The position numbers were made by a program, and so were the translations under genes. Below, in pieces: positions 24,500 through 33,997 of a stretch of 64,000 bases of DNA; position 1 is the stretch's first letter; each line of letters begins with the position of its first letter. The stretch spans positions 1,488,001 to 1,552,000 of the forward strand of contig NZ_CP012544.1 in assembly GCF_004803815.1 (NCBI RefSeq), written 5' to 3'. The notes beneath the pieces were generated by a model, which did not search any database, was not told where the DNA came from, and worked only from the letters and a program-made list of their open reading frames with translations. The DNA comes from Campylobacter showae. Lineage in GTDB: Bacteria; Campylobacterota; Campylobacteria; Campylobacterales; Campylobacteraceae.

Positions 24500-25210
24500 T
24501 TAAAATTCGTACTTAAATCCCGAAATCCTACCCTTATCGTCAAATTTGATCAAAAGCTCTTTGTCAAATTTGGCTACGATTTCGTCTTTGGCTTTTTTAA
24601 AAAATCCGCCTTTTTCGATATTTTCATCAAATTTTACTCCGTTAAATTCCAAAAAGCTTTTGATAAAAATTTTATGATCTACGTCGTGATTTTGTATGCA
24701 ACCGCTTGCGGTTTTAACAAACTCGTGCGCGCCAAGAGGCTCAAAAAACGATGCCGGTGCATCGGTGATCGCTACAAACGCGCAGCCCTTATCGTGCCTG
24801 CAGCCGTAGTAGCATAAATTTTCGCCCACCGCGCCGCACGCGGCGATGCAAAGCGTATGGCCGTTAAATGCCTCATCAAGCTCAAAGCTAGGCTCGCTAA
24901 AAGCCTGCAAGCCCCACTCCAGCCCTGCGCGCAGCACCTCCGCCGAAAACCGCGTCGCCTCCTCGCCGAAGTTATTTACGTTCGCGTGTCCCCACAGCCA
25001 CGTGTCGCTCACGTTTGACTCGCTGCCGATAAACTGTATCTTGTAAATTTGATCGCCGAAAGCTATCTCGCAGCTGTCAAAATCCACGTTCCACTCAAGG
25101 TTGCCGACGATATCAGCAAATCTACCTTGCACCGCAGCCATCTTGCCCAGCGTCGCCGAAAAAACCTGGTGAAAGTCCGAAAAATCGCTTACGTAACGTA
25201 AATTTCGCAT
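24500..25210 (-). CDS. DUF6882-type uncharacterised protein
   Basis: 236 residues, soluble. The N-terminal half has the pattern CEIAFGDQIYKIQFIGSES followed by SDTWLWGHANVNNFGEEA, which I associate with DUF6882 ('FGDxxYxxQxxGSxSxxSxTWLWGWAN'). The cysteine-rich middle (CIAACGAVGENLCYYGCRHDKGC) is notable and might bind a metal, but no known site is recognised. It stands alone between convergent dctA and divergent pepT. Function unknown. Confidence 0.7.
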   Translation of the reverse strand: MRNLRYVSDFSDFHQVFSATLGKMAAVQGRFADIVGNLEWNVDFDSCEIAFGDQIYKIQFIGSESNVSDTWLWGHANVNNFGEEATRFSAEVLRAGLEWGLQAFSEPSFELDEAFNGHTLCIAACGAVGENLCYYGCRHDKGCAFVAITDAPASFFEPLGAHEFVKTASGCIQNHDVDHKIFIKSFLEFNGVKFDENIEKGGFFKKAKDEIVAKFDKELLIKFDDKGRISGFKYEF

Positions 25211-25346
25211 TTTTGCTCCTTTAAATTTAGTTTGCGAATTATACCGATTAAATTTTAAACTTGCTGAAAAATATTAAAACTTTATTTTAAGCTTAATTAA
25301 AAGATAGTATAATTTCATAAATTTTATCTCAAATTTAGGAGCGAAC

Positions 25347-26582
25347 ATGGACATAGTCGAGAGATTTTTACGCTATACGAAGATCAACACCACCACAAAC
25401 CGCGAAGCGGGCGCAGCGGGCATCATGCCATCTAATCCAACCGAGCACGATCTGGCAAAGCTGATAGAAAGCGAGCTAAAGGAGCTTGGCTTGCAAAATA
25501 TAAAAAGACGAGAAAACGCCATAACTACGGCCGTTTTGCCGTCAAATTCCTCTAAAAAACTGCCGTCCGTGGCGTTTTTCGCACACCTTGATACTAGTGC
25601 GGAGCAAAAAAACGACACAAAAGTGCAAATCGTGCGCTACGAGGGCGGCGACGTCATACTAAATAAAGGGCTAGGCATAGCGCTGAAACTTAGCGAATTC
25701 CCGGAGCTTGCTAATTACGTCGGAGACGACCTCGTCGTGACCGACGGCACCAGCCTGCTAGGCGCGGACGACAAGGCCGCGATCGCCGCCATCGTAAACG
25801 CAGCGCAGTTTTTCATACAAAACCCGCAAATCGAGCACGGCGACGTAACGTTTGGCTTTTTGCCCGACGAGGAACAAGGCCTGCGCGGAGCCAAGGCGCT
25901 TGACGTCTCGGAGATCAAGGCCGACTTTGCCTACTGCCTTGATTGCTGCGGAATAGGCGAGCTGATTTACCAAAACTGGAACGCCGGCGACGCGGTCGTG
26001 ACCTTTATCGGACAGTCCGCGCACCCGATGAACGCCAAGGGCAAGCTCGTAAACTCATTGCTGCTTGTGCACAAATTTATCTCGATGCTGCCGGGCGGCG
26101 AAGCGCCCGAGTATACGGGCGGCGTCGAGGGCTACTACTGGGTCAAGGAGCTATCTGGCAACAGCGCAAAGACCGTGCTAAAGCTCGATGTTCGCGAATT
26201 TAACGAGGCGAAATATGCGCAGCGCATGGCGTTTTTACAAGATCTAGCCGACTCGTTTGCTAAAATTTACGGCGCACACAGAATTCAAATCAGCCTAAAA
26301 GACCGCTACAAAAACGTATTTAATTACCTCGAGGACGGCGAAAACAGCCTACCAGTCGTCGCGGCAAAGCAAGCCTACGCACGCCTAAATATCGAGCCAA
26401 AAGTGATCCCAATGCGAGGCGGATACGACGGCGCGGTCATCTCGGAAAAAGGCGTACCGTGTCCGAATCTCTTTACCGGCGCGCACAACTTTCACTCCAT
26501 CTACGAGTACCTGCCGGTAAAATCGCTACGAGCGGCCAGCAACGTCATCTGCGAGATCGTAAAAATCATAGCAGAGAAATAA
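25347..26582 (+). CDS. pepT: Peptidase T (tripeptide aminopeptidase)
   Basis: 411 residues, matching E. coli PepT (408). Cytoplasmic dizinc M20 enzyme removing the N-terminal residue of tripeptides. Zinc ligands and catalytic residues are in AHLDTSAEQ (His and Asp), DGTSLLGADDKAA (bridging Asp), LPDEEQGLRGAK (catalytic Glu pair), and FTGAHNFHSIYEY (C-terminal His). The dimerisation lid lies between about residues 205 and 320. ATG preceded by AGGAGC. Monocistronic, with a 10-bp inverted repeat 7 bases after the stop. Confidence 0.95.
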   Translation: MDIVERFLRYTKINTTTNREAGAAGIMPSNPTEHDLAKLIESELKELGLQNIKRRENAITTAVLPSNSSKKLPSVAFFAHLDTSAEQKNDTKVQIVRYEGGDVILNKGLGIALKLSEFPELANYVGDDLVVTDGTSLLGADDKAAIAAIVNAAQFFIQNPQIEHGDVTFGFLPDEEQGLRGAKALDVSEIKADFAYCLDCCGIGELIYQNWNAGDAVVTFIGQSAHPMNAKGKLVNSLLLVHKFISMLPGGEAPEYTGGVEGYYWVKELSGNSAKTVLKLDVREFNEAKYAQRMAFLQDLADSFAKIYGAHRIQISLKDRYKNVFNYLEDGENSLPVVAAKQAYARLNIEPKVIPMRGGYDGAVISEKGVPCPNLFTGAHNFHSIYEYLPVKSLRAASNVICEIVKIIAEK

Positions 26583-26589
26583 ACCGGGT

Positions 26590-26621
26590 CAAATTTGAGG
26601 GCGCCTTCGCTCTCAAATTTG
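26590..26621. repeat. Inverted repeat after pepT
   Basis: CAAATTTGAG (26590-26599) and CTCAAATTTG (26612-26621) are exact complements around a 12-base GC-rich loop. It lacks a T-run, so it may be a weak bidirectional terminator. The arm is the CAAATTTGA word that recurs throughout the chromosomal part of the window. Confidence 0.6.
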
Positions 26622-26775
26622 CAAGTCGCCGCCATCCCTTTATCGCCGGTTTACGCTACCGAGACCCGTCCCTTTACGGCGCTAGCCCAAATTTACGTCA
26701 AATTTAACCCTCTCGCCCGAATTTAAGCTCGCTTTGCGTAAAATGCGAAAGCAAATTTAAATAGGAGCAAATTTG

Positions 26776-27345
26776 ATGAAAAAGATATTTTTACCGCTAA
26801 TCGCCGCTTTGGTTTTGGCTGTCGGCGCCGATATAAACGCACTGCAAAAGGGGTGCGACGATGGAAACAGTGCAAGCTGCTACGAGCTTGGAGTTTTATA
26901 AGATAACGCTAGGGAAGGAGCCGCGCAGGACTATCAAAAGGCGGCAGAGCTCTACTCAAAGGCGTGCGAGCTAGGTAGCGGTGCTGGCTGCTCAAATTTG
27001 GGCTTTTTATATGGCAACGGCAACGGCGTAGCGCAGGACGGTAGAAAAGCCGCCCAGCTTTACGCAAAGGCCTGCGATATGGGCGATGAGGCGGGCTGCT
27101 CAAATTTAGGCTTCGCCTACGCAAACGGGCGCGGCGTCGAGCAAGACTACGCAAAAGCTAGCGAATTTTACGCCAAAGCCTGCGATATGGGTAACGGCGG
27201 CGGATGCTACAACCTAGGCAACCTATATGCGCAAGGACAAGGCGTCAAAGAGGATAAAAACGCGGCCGAAAATTACCTCAAAAAAGCGTGCGATATGGAG
27301 CCGGAGCTAGCCTGCAACCGATATAAAGAATTTATCCAAAGATAA
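26776..27345 (+). pseudogene. Sel1/Hcp-like repeat secreted protein, interrupted by an in-frame stop
   Basis: ATG 26776 (AGGAG upstream) begins with a signal peptide (MKKIFLPLIAALVLAVGA) followed by Sel1-like repeats with paired cysteines (CDDGNSASCYELGVL ... ACELGSGAGCSNLGFLYGNGNGV ... ACDMGDEAGCSNLGFAYANGRGV ... ACDMGNGGGCYNLGNLY). A TAA at 26899-26901 falls exactly where the repeat needs tyrosine (GVL-Y-DN), and the same frame stays open to 27345. Restored length is about 189 residues with four to five repeats. Hcp-type proteins are secreted, disulfide-rich and often immunogenic; this copy is probably inactive unless the stop is a sequence error. Confidence 0.85.
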
Positions 27346-27540
27346 TTTTACGGCCTTTGTGCGGTAAATTTGACTCGGTAAATTTAATGGGAAAATTTGC
27401 CGTTTTAGCCTTAAATTTTAGCGGCAAGCTGCATGTAAAAAATCTCTCGCAAAAACCAAATCATGAGCCAGGACGACAAGCATCGCCCTGGTAAACGCAA
27501 AGTCGGCAAAGCGCCGACTTTATCAAATTTAACTCTAAAT

Positions 27541-28848
27541 TTAGAGCATAAAAAACGCTATAACGCACACGGCTATCGCCATCGCAGGAGCCGTTCGCTT
27601 GGCTATCTCGACCGGGCTAACCATAGCTAGACCCGCGCACACGATCGCTGCACCCGCGATAGGAGACGACGAGCGACCTAGAGCGCCTGAGATCGCAGCG
27701 GCCATGCCTAGTTTATCCTGCGCAAAGCCCAGATCCGCGGCGTGAACGGTGATAGCTTGGTTAAACGCCATAGTAGCCGCGTCGCCAGAGCCCGTAACCG
27801 TACCCATGAGATACGGCACGAAAGTACCGCCGTAGCGCACAAACTCCTGAGAGTGTTTCAACCACTCAGTGACCGCATCGATCGCTCCGCACGCCTTTAG
27901 ACCTGCGACGAAAACGCCGGCAGCGATGATGATACCCATAACCTCGGCGTAGGCACTACCCATACCGTTAAAAAACTCTTTGGTGATCTTTTCCGGGCTC
28001 GTCCACGTGATAAAAACCGCGATGATAGCGCCAAGGATCATAGCCTCGGCCACGCCCATCTTCGTCCATGCTAGCCATGAGATTTTATTTAGGCCGGTGC
28101 CGCCGACGACGAGGATAACTAGCGGGATGAGAGGCGCTAGAGCAAACAGCAAATTTACCTTCGTCTGCGTCGCTTCGCCGGCGTTGCTTGTAGATTTAGG
28201 CGAGAAATCTTGTCCTTTTTGATAATCTTTAAAGATAATCGCCGTCAAACTAATCACGATCAAAACGACGATACCAGCGGCGACGGCGTTTGGAAACTGC
28301 ACGCCGATGACGTCTTGGACGGTGTAGGCTTCATTGGTCTTTTTTACCATGTCGGTTACGAAAATGTTGTGCGCAGAGCCAGGGCTTAGCACGCCGCCAA
28401 ACGTACCCGCAAACACAGCAGCTCCCGCCATCGCAGGACGTACGCCAGAAGCCATCAAAAGCGGTATCATCGTAGCTCCCACCGCAGCCGAGCAGCCCGC
28501 AGCCGACGGTATCGCGATATTGATAAAATAAGTCAGTACGAAAGTAGCCGGAATCAGCAAAAATCCGATATTTTTCATCGGCTTCGTAAGTAGCAAAACC
28601 AGGTGCTGGTCGCACTTAGTCACCTTCATGACGTAAGCAAAGCCCATGCTGGCGCAAATTGCCTTGATAAGCCCCGCAGAGGTCATCGACTTCGTAAAGC
28701 TCTCAAGCGCTCCGAGCGGATTTAGACAGATGACGCAGAGTACGAGTCCCACGCCGATGAGCACGGTTTTGGTCTCTCTTTTTTTGACCAATAAAAACAC
28801 GACAGCGATCAAGCCTATGACCGCACAGATTAGCTTAGCAGTAGCCAT
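27541..28848 (-). CDS. dcuC: Anaerobic C4-dicarboxylate transporter, DcuC family
   Basis: 435 residues, strongly hydrophobic, with about 12 membrane segments. DcuC carriers export succinate or exchange it for fumarate in anaerobic growth. Recognisable parts are the N-terminal FLLVKKRETKTVLIGVG, IPSAAGCSAAVGATMIPLL, GTFGGVLSPGSAHNIFV, and VTGSGDAATMAFNQA with GRSSSPIAGAAIV near the C-terminus. AGGGG lies before the ATG. It stands alone. Its task fits with fumarate reductase in the same window. Confidence 0.88.
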   Translation of the reverse strand: MATAKLICAVIGLIAVVFLLVKKRETKTVLIGVGLVLCVICLNPLGALESFTKSMTSAGLIKAICASMGFAYVMKVTKCDQHLVLLLTKPMKNIGFLLIPATFVLTYFINIAIPSAAGCSAAVGATMIPLLMASGVRPAMAGAAVFAGTFGGVLSPGSAHNIFVTDMVKKTNEAYTVQDVIGVQFPNAVAAGIVVLIVISLTAIIFKDYQKGQDFSPKSTSNAGEATQTKVNLLFALAPLIPLVILVVGGTGLNKISWLAWTKMGVAEAMILGAIIAVFITWTSPEKITKEFFNGMGSAYAEVMGIIIAAGVFVAGLKACGAIDAVTEWLKHSQEFVRYGGTFVPYLMGTVTGSGDAATMAFNQAITVHAADLGFAQDKLGMAAAISGALGRSSSPIAGAAIVCAGLAMVSPVEIAKRTAPAMAIAVCVIAFFML

Positions 28849-29040
28849 TTTGTCCCCTTTCGTTTTGTGTTTTATACTTATTTCAAATTTAGATCAAATT
28901 TGCGCCGCTTGGGTTTTGCACGCTAAATTTGAGTCAAATTTAATCTTTTTATTTTTGTCGCCGATCGATGCCAAATCCAAATTTGAAAGCTTTTCTAAAA
29001 CCGTTTCAAATTTGAAATTTGAGCCGCGAACCGAAAACAA

Positions 29041-29751
29041 CTAAAATTTAAAGCTATCTCCGACCTTTATGAGCTCGGTTTCTTTTTGGTACGCCATTTT
29101 TAAAACCGGGCTGTTTTCCATGCCCATCACGGTCGCATTTTCGCCTTTTATCCTTAGAGCCGTGCCTTCAGGCAGCGCGTAGATCAGGCTTTTTTGATTT
29201 ACTATCAAAAACTCCTCCAGCCTCTCCTCCCTGCTTTCGCCGTTATGTCCGGCGATCTTGCCGCTGATAAAATGCGGATTTATCTGATGCGGGAAGATAT
29301 TTAGCGAATCAAAGCTCTTTGGCATTATGATAGGCATATCGTTTGTGGTCATCATCGTGCTTCCCGCGACGTTTGCGCCCGCACTCCAGCCAAAATACGG
29401 CAATCCCGCCTCCACTCTTTGCCTGATAGCTTCGACTAAATCAAATTTATAAAGATAGTAAAGTAGCGCAAAGGTGTTTCCGCCGCCGATGCAGATGGCT
29501 TTAGCCTCGGCTACGGCGCGTTTTGGATCGCTAAATTTATGGATGGACGCGATATTTTTGTACTCCAGGCAGTCGATGACCTTTTGCTCATACTCGTCGT
29601 TCGTGCGGCGAACTCCGGCGTACGGGATGAAAAGCACCTGCTCGTCCCAAACCTCGCACTCTTTTAAAAAGTCGTATATCCAGTTTTTGCAGTGCTTAAG
29701 ATAGCCCGTGTCCTTGTAACTTGAGCTGCTTAAAAGCAAGGCTTGCTTCAT
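29041..29751 (-). CDS. pepE: Peptidase E (alpha-aspartyl dipeptidase)
   Basis: 236 residues. Cytoplasmic S51 serine peptidase cleaving Asp-Xaa dipeptides, providing aspartate, which Campylobacter uses as a carbon source and, via fumarate, as electron acceptor. The nucleophile elbow GWSAGAN places Ser123; ICIGGGNTFALLYYL and INPHFISG are further family segments. Length agrees with E. coli PepE (229). AGGAGG precedes the start. Monocistronic by spacing. Confidence 0.92.
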   Translation of the reverse strand: MKQALLLSSSSYKDTGYLKHCKNWIYDFLKECEVWDEQVLFIPYAGVRRTNDEYEQKVIDCLEYKNIASIHKFSDPKRAVAEAKAICIGGGNTFALLYYLYKFDLVEAIRQRVEAGLPYFGWSAGANVAGSTMMTTNDMPIIMPKSFDSLNIFPHQINPHFISGKIAGHNGESREERLEEFLIVNQKSLIYALPEGTALRIKGENATVMGMENSPVLKMAYQKETELIKVGDSFKF

Positions 29752-30004
29752 AAAATCCTCCTAAATTTTCAAATTTTATTTACCCCAAAATCAAAAAACG
29801 TAATTTAAAATATAAAGATAATATAAAAAATTTTCTTTAAATAAAATATTTAAAACTATATGCTAAACGAGCTTAAAAACCGATAAAAAGTGATAATATT
29901 ATGAGATTAAATAATATATTTGTTTAAAATCATTCCGCTAAATTTCAGCGTCTCGCAAGCCGCGGGGTTATATCATTATCAAATTTTAACGAGAAAGGGC
30001 AAAA

Positions 30005-31450
30005 ATGACGCAGTTTGACGCGAGAAATGTCAGCATGGTGATGGATCTTTACGAACTTACGATGGCGGAGGGGTATTTGAAAAGCGGAGATCAGCCGCGC
30101 GTGGCGTTCGATGTTTTTTACCGCAAGGTGCCAGACGGCGGCGGTTTTGCGATATTTGCGGGACTTGAGCAAATCATTGAGTATGTGGAAAATTTACACT
30201 TTGACGATAGCGACGTGGCGTATCTGCGCTCGTTAAATTTATTTAGCGAGGATTTTTTGGACTATCTGCGCAAATTTCGCTTTAAAGGCGATATATACGC
30301 ATTTGCCGAGGGTACGATCATCTATCCGCAAGAGCCGTTTATGACTGTCGTGGCCTCGCCTATCGACGCACAGCTCATAGAAACTGCGATCCTATCGCAG
30401 ATAAACCATCAAAGCCTCATCGCGACCAAGGCTAGGCGCATCATAAAGGCCGCGGACGGCAGGAGCGTGTTTGACTTCGGCGCTAGACGCGCGCACAACC
30501 TAGACGCTGCGATCTACGGCGCCAGAGCAGCCTACATCGGCGGAGCGGACGGCACGGCAACGGTACTAGCGGCCAAGGCTTTTGGCATACCGACGACTGG
30601 CACGATGGCGCACAGCTGGGTGATGTATTTCGGCGACGAATTTGAAGCTTTTAAGCGCTACGCCCTGCTCTATCCGGACTCCGCTTCGCTGCTCGTAGAT
30701 ACCTACGACGTGCTGCATAGCGGCGTGCCAAATGCGATAAAAACGGCAAAAGAAGTACTTGAACCCATGGGTAAGCGCCTAAAAGCCGTTAGGCTAGACT
30801 CGGGCGACCTAGCGTATCTATCTAAAAAAACGCGCGCGATGCTAGATGCGGCGGGGCTACAAGACTGCAAAATCATCGTCTCAAACAGCCTGGATGAATA
30901 CACCATCGCCTCGATTTTAACCCAAGGCGGACGCATAGACGGCTTTGGCGTGGGCGAGCGCCTGATAACGTCAAAAAGCGATCCGGTTTTCGGCGGAGTC
31001 TATAAACTAGTCGCAGTCGAGAATAAAGGCATTTTTAGCCCTCGCATAAAGGTCTCGGAGGCCGTAGAAAAGATGACTAACCCGGGTCTAAAAAAGGTCT
31101 GGCGCATATATAAAGGCGGTCAAGCCGTCGCCGATCTAATCACGAACGCGGACGAAACGCCCGATCTCTCAAAACCCTACCGCTACATAGATCCCGATAG
31201 GCCGTGGAAGGAGCTGTATTTTGAAGGCTGCACGGCGCGACAGCTGCAAAATCTAGTCGTAAAAGACGGCAAACGCGTGGGCGAAAAGCCGAATTTAGCG
31301 CAAATCAGAGAGTACGTAAAAGAGCAGCTAGAAAATGAAATTTGGCAGGAGGAGCAGCGCTTCGAAAACCCGCACAAACACTACGTCGATATGAGCGTGG
31401 ACTACTACGAGATGAAGATGGAGCTTTTACGTAGCACAAAAAATAAATAA
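30005..31450 (+). CDS. pncB: Nicotinate phosphoribosyltransferase
   Basis: 481 residues. It makes nicotinate mononucleotide from nicotinate and PRPP, the entry of the Preiss-Handler NAD salvage route. Family segments: DLYELTMAEGYLKSG near the N-terminus, FAEGTIIYPQEP, DFGARRAHNLDAA, GTMAHSWVMYF with the phospho-histidine region, VRLDSGDLAYLSKKTR and KLVAVENKG. Length is typical of the bacterial/human-like long form. AGAAAGGGC precedes the ATG. No neighbour belongs to the pathway. Confidence 0.94.
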   Translation: MTQFDARNVSMVMDLYELTMAEGYLKSGDQPRVAFDVFYRKVPDGGGFAIFAGLEQIIEYVENLHFDDSDVAYLRSLNLFSEDFLDYLRKFRFKGDIYAFAEGTIIYPQEPFMTVVASPIDAQLIETAILSQINHQSLIATKARRIIKAADGRSVFDFGARRAHNLDAAIYGARAAYIGGADGTATVLAAKAFGIPTTGTMAHSWVMYFGDEFEAFKRYALLYPDSASLLVDTYDVLHSGVPNAIKTAKEVLEPMGKRLKAVRLDSGDLAYLSKKTRAMLDAAGLQDCKIIVSNSLDEYTIASILTQGGRIDGFGVGERLITSKSDPVFGGVYKLVAVENKGIFSPRIKVSEAVEKMTNPGLKKVWRIYKGGQAVADLITNADETPDLSKPYRYIDPDRPWKELYFEGCTARQLQNLVVKDGKRVGEKPNLAQIREYVKEQLENEIWQEEQRFENPHKHYVDMSVDYYEMKMELLRSTKNK

Positions 31451-32227
31451 AAAAACGGGCGGCTTACTTTTGCGGTAAATTTTATCGCGCAAACACAAGT
31501 TTATAGATGCCAGAGACTAAGCCGCTCATTAAATTTTCATATCGACAAAAACAAAAGTAGCAAAATAACGGTTTTCGCTTTTTTAATATCAATCTATTTA
31601 TTTGAAATGCGGTCCGATTTTAGAAATTTAACTTGCAATACCCTTGCAAAGCTAAATTTGGATAAAAAAATTAGCTTATTTTGATTTCGCTTCTAGTGCA
31701 AATTTTATTTTTTAATATTTTTAAAATCCAAATTTACGCGCAAAACCGCCCAAAATGGCATAGAATAAAAAGTATCTGCAAGTTTAAATTTAGCTTGATT
31801 TTACAGACTTAAATAGCTTGCAATACTTTATACATATTACAAGATCCACCGTCTGAAATTCAAAGTATCGCTTTAGCTCGTCGCGCCTCTCCGTAGCTTT
31901 GGCTAGGCTTATTTCGCCTACTTGCTATAATAATTCCTTTGGGCTTATTCACTACTTTACTGCAAAACTCGTAGATAAAATTTACTGCCATTAGACATTA
32001 TTTTAATGGTAGATTGTCACTACCGCTTACAAAATACGGTTTATCTTTAACTTGGATTACTGATCCGTGCTAATATTTTGGGCATTGTATATCATTTTGG
32101 CTGATTGGATGTGTAAATTTTGACTGTTTTTATTGGATAGTCAGAGAAAATATCAACAAAAACACTGCTGGTAGTTTCTTTTTGTTGCCGTAGCTCACTG
32201 GGGTTTTCTGTATACTGCTTGAAGTAG
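31451..32227. other. 777-bp gene-poor gap between pncB and tRNA-Ser
   Basis: No credible gene on either strand. It is AT-rich, with CAAATTT-type words. On the leftward strand, scattered open stretches (for example 31830-31960 and 32090-32170) are interrupted by stops and could be the remains of an inserted gene beside the tRNA, but I cannot name one. No terminator for pncB with a clear T-run is seen. Confidence 0.4.
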
Positions 32228-32318
32228 TGGCGGACAGAGAGGGATTTGAACCCTCGAGCCCCGGTTAGAAGCTGCACCCTTAGCAGGGGTGTGGTTTCGG
32301 CCACTCACCCATCTGTCC
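32228..32318 (-). tRNA. tRNA-Ser (GCU)
   Basis: 91 bases including the encoded CCA (32228-32230). The acceptor GGACAGA/TCTGTCC pairs fully, the T-arm is GAGGG-TTCAAAT-CCCTC, the anticodon loop in CCCCTGCTAAGGG gives GCT, and a long variable arm (GCAGCTTCTAACCGGGGCTC region) identifies a class II tRNA for serine. It reads AGC/AGU codons. Confidence 0.95.
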
Positions 32319-32461
32319 ACAAAAAAGAAACCGCATTATAATTAAATACCGCTGATATCTTGCTTAAATTTGCGTTTTTGAGCCTGCCGCTCTCGCGCAG
32401 AAAAAGTAGCCGCGCAAAACTACTCAATTTTAAAGACTCGCCGCGGGTCAAATTTTAAAAT

Positions 32462-32704
32462 TTAATCCTTCCAAAGCCACCATTTTAGCTTGGCTTTGTT
32501 TGGGTGCGGCGTGCTGGCGTAGTAGCAAACCATGCGATAAACGTAGAGGATGCACCTGTCGCTGCCGCGCCCGAGCGCCTTTGTGCGTTCAAACATCTCG
32601 TCTGGATCCGCGCCCTTTAACGAAGCGATATCCTCGTAGCCGAGCGCCAGTAGATCCGCCTCGGTCGCCTCGCCGACATAGGGTATTTTCCTAAAATCGC
32701 TCAA
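32462..32704 (-). CDS. Helix-hairpin-helix protein (Cdd1/'pathogenicity locus' family)
   Basis: 80 residues. IPYVGEATEADLLALGYEDIASLKGADPDEMFERTKAL is a helix-hairpin-helix of the Cdd1 type (family pattern 'IPGVGxxxAxDLxxLGxxxVxdLxGxdPEeLYer'), continuing with DRCILYVYRMVCYYA. Such small proteins probably bind DNA non-specifically; the biological role is unknown. It starts 213 bases after the pyrF stop and may be the tail of that operon or separate. Confidence 0.8.
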   Translation of the reverse strand: MSDFRKIPYVGEATEADLLALGYEDIASLKGADPDEMFERTKALGRGSDRCILYVYRMVCYYASTPHPNKAKLKWWLWKD

Positions 32705-32748
32705 ATTTACCTCAAATTTCTTTTGAGCTCCGCCAAATTCGCCGCTTT

Positions 32749-32771
32749 GAATGAAATTTTAAATTTCATTC
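32749..32771. repeat. 23-bp palindrome downstream of pyrF
   Basis: GAATGAAATTT (32749-32759), one base, AAATTTCATTC (32761-32771): an exact 11-bp inverted repeat. There is no flanking T-run or GC stem, so it is more likely a protein-binding site or a repeat relic than a terminator. Confidence 0.6.
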
Positions 32772-32917
32772 CTGCGCCGCGAAGCTTGCTAAATTTTATC
32801 TCGCTACTGCGCTCAGTCGCCGCCCGAGCTGTCCTTGCGCGATGAGTTAATTAAAATTCTCGCGCGCAGGAACACTGTTTAAAATAATTTCGCGTCAAAT
32901 TTTAGGCAAACCAAGCG

Positions 32918-33604
32918 TTAAATTTGCCCTAAAATCCGCTCGCAAATTTCGCGCGGGTTTTGTGCCTGATATATTGGCCGACCTACAACGATAAAATCAG
33001 CCCCCGCCTTGCGCGCGACGTCCAGATCCGCCACTCGCTTTTGATCTACCGCACTCTCGCCAAACGGCCTTACGCCAGGGCAGAGAGTGATGAAATTTGC
33101 GCTCGTAGCGTCCTTTATCAGGCGGCTCTCGAATGCCGAGCAGACCATGCCGTCAAGCCCCGCTTCGTAGCTCATCACGCTAAATTTTCGCACGGCATCG
33201 CTTAAATTTTGATCGTAAACCGCGCTAAATTCGGTCTCGTCAAAGCTAGTTAGCGCAGAAACCGCTAGCACCAACGGACGCGAAGCTAGCTTATTCAGCC
33301 GCTCCATCACCGTAGCCATCGCGCGCTTGCCGCTACTTGCGTGCACATTTATCATATCGACGCCGAGCTTAGCGATCTCCTCGGCAGCATCGGCCATCGT
33401 GTTTGGGATGTCGTAGAGCTTTAGATCGAGGAAAATTTTAAAATCCCCGAGCTTTTTTAGCTCCTCGATAAAGCCCGCTCCATCGCGCAAATAGGCTCGC
33501 AAGCCCACTTTAAGCCAAATTTTATCCGAAAAGTCCGCAAGTCCCTCCGCTAGCTGCAAGCACTGCTGTTTTGAGCTCATATCAAGCGCGACGCAGAGCT
33601 TCAC
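32918..33604 (-). CDS. pyrF: Orotidine 5'-phosphate decarboxylase
   Basis: 228 residues. It makes UMP, the last step of de novo pyrimidine synthesis. The catalytic Asp-Lys-Asp array is in [16 protein letters not shown] (about 58-73), with VALDMSS at the first strand, TLCPGVRP and [11 protein letters not shown] at the phosphate-binding end. It overlaps nusB by four bases. The order kdsA-ribH-nusB-pyrF is the same as I recall in C. jejuni (Cj0384c-Cj0381c). Confidence 0.95.
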   Translation of the reverse strand: MKLCVALDMSSKQQCLQLAEGLADFSDKIWLKVGLRAYLRDGAGFIEELKKLGDFKIFLDLKLYDIPNTMADAAEEIAKLGVDMINVHASSGKRAMATVMERLNKLASRPLVLAVSALTSFDETEFSAVYDQNLSDAVRKFSVMSYEAGLDGMVCSAFESRLIKDATSANFITLCPGVRPFGESAVDQKRVADLDVARKAGADFIVVGRPIYQAQNPREICERILGQI

Positions 33605-33996
33605 AGATCAGCCTTTAGCGCGTCTAGCACGCCATTTATAAATTTCGGCGCCGAGTCGCCGCCCAGCTCTTTGCCGAGCTCGATGCCCTCGTTTATGATG
33701 ACGGCTTTATCGGTCGGGGTAAATTTCATCTCGTACGCCCCCAGCCTAAGCACGGCGCGCTCGATGCTGCCGATCTCGTTTATCTTCCACTCTTTTAGGC
33801 GCGCGTTTAGTAGTGCGTCAAGCTCATCTTCGTGCTCCAAAATACCGTGAAAAAGCGAGAGCGCAAGGCTTCGCTGGTCGTTTCGGATCTTTTTTTCTTC
33901 TAAAAACTCCTCGACGAACTCCTCGCTGCAGCTACCCATTTCGCGCGCGTAGAGTAGCGAAACGACGGCCTGCCTGACCTGATGACGAGTCGCCAT
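33601..33996 (-). CDS. nusB: Transcription antitermination protein NusB
   Basis: 131 residues, all helical. It binds boxA RNA with NusE (S10) in rRNA antitermination. Landmarks: [17 protein letters not shown] (arginine-rich N-terminal helix), [18 protein letters not shown] and [31 protein letters not shown], the standard C-terminal signature. It begins one base after the ribH stop and overlaps pyrF. Confidence 0.95.
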   Translation of the reverse strand: MATRHQVRQAVVSLLYAREMGSCSEEFVEEFLEEKKIRNDQRSLALSLFHGILEHEDELDALLNARLKEWKINEIGSIERAVLRLGAYEMKFTPTDKAVIINEGIELGKELGGDSAPKFINGVLDALKADL

Positions 33997-33997
33997 T

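Noticed and set aside
32092-32304. 70-codon leftward ORF beside pncB
   Set aside because: It includes most of the tRNA-Ser gene, which fully explains that sequence.
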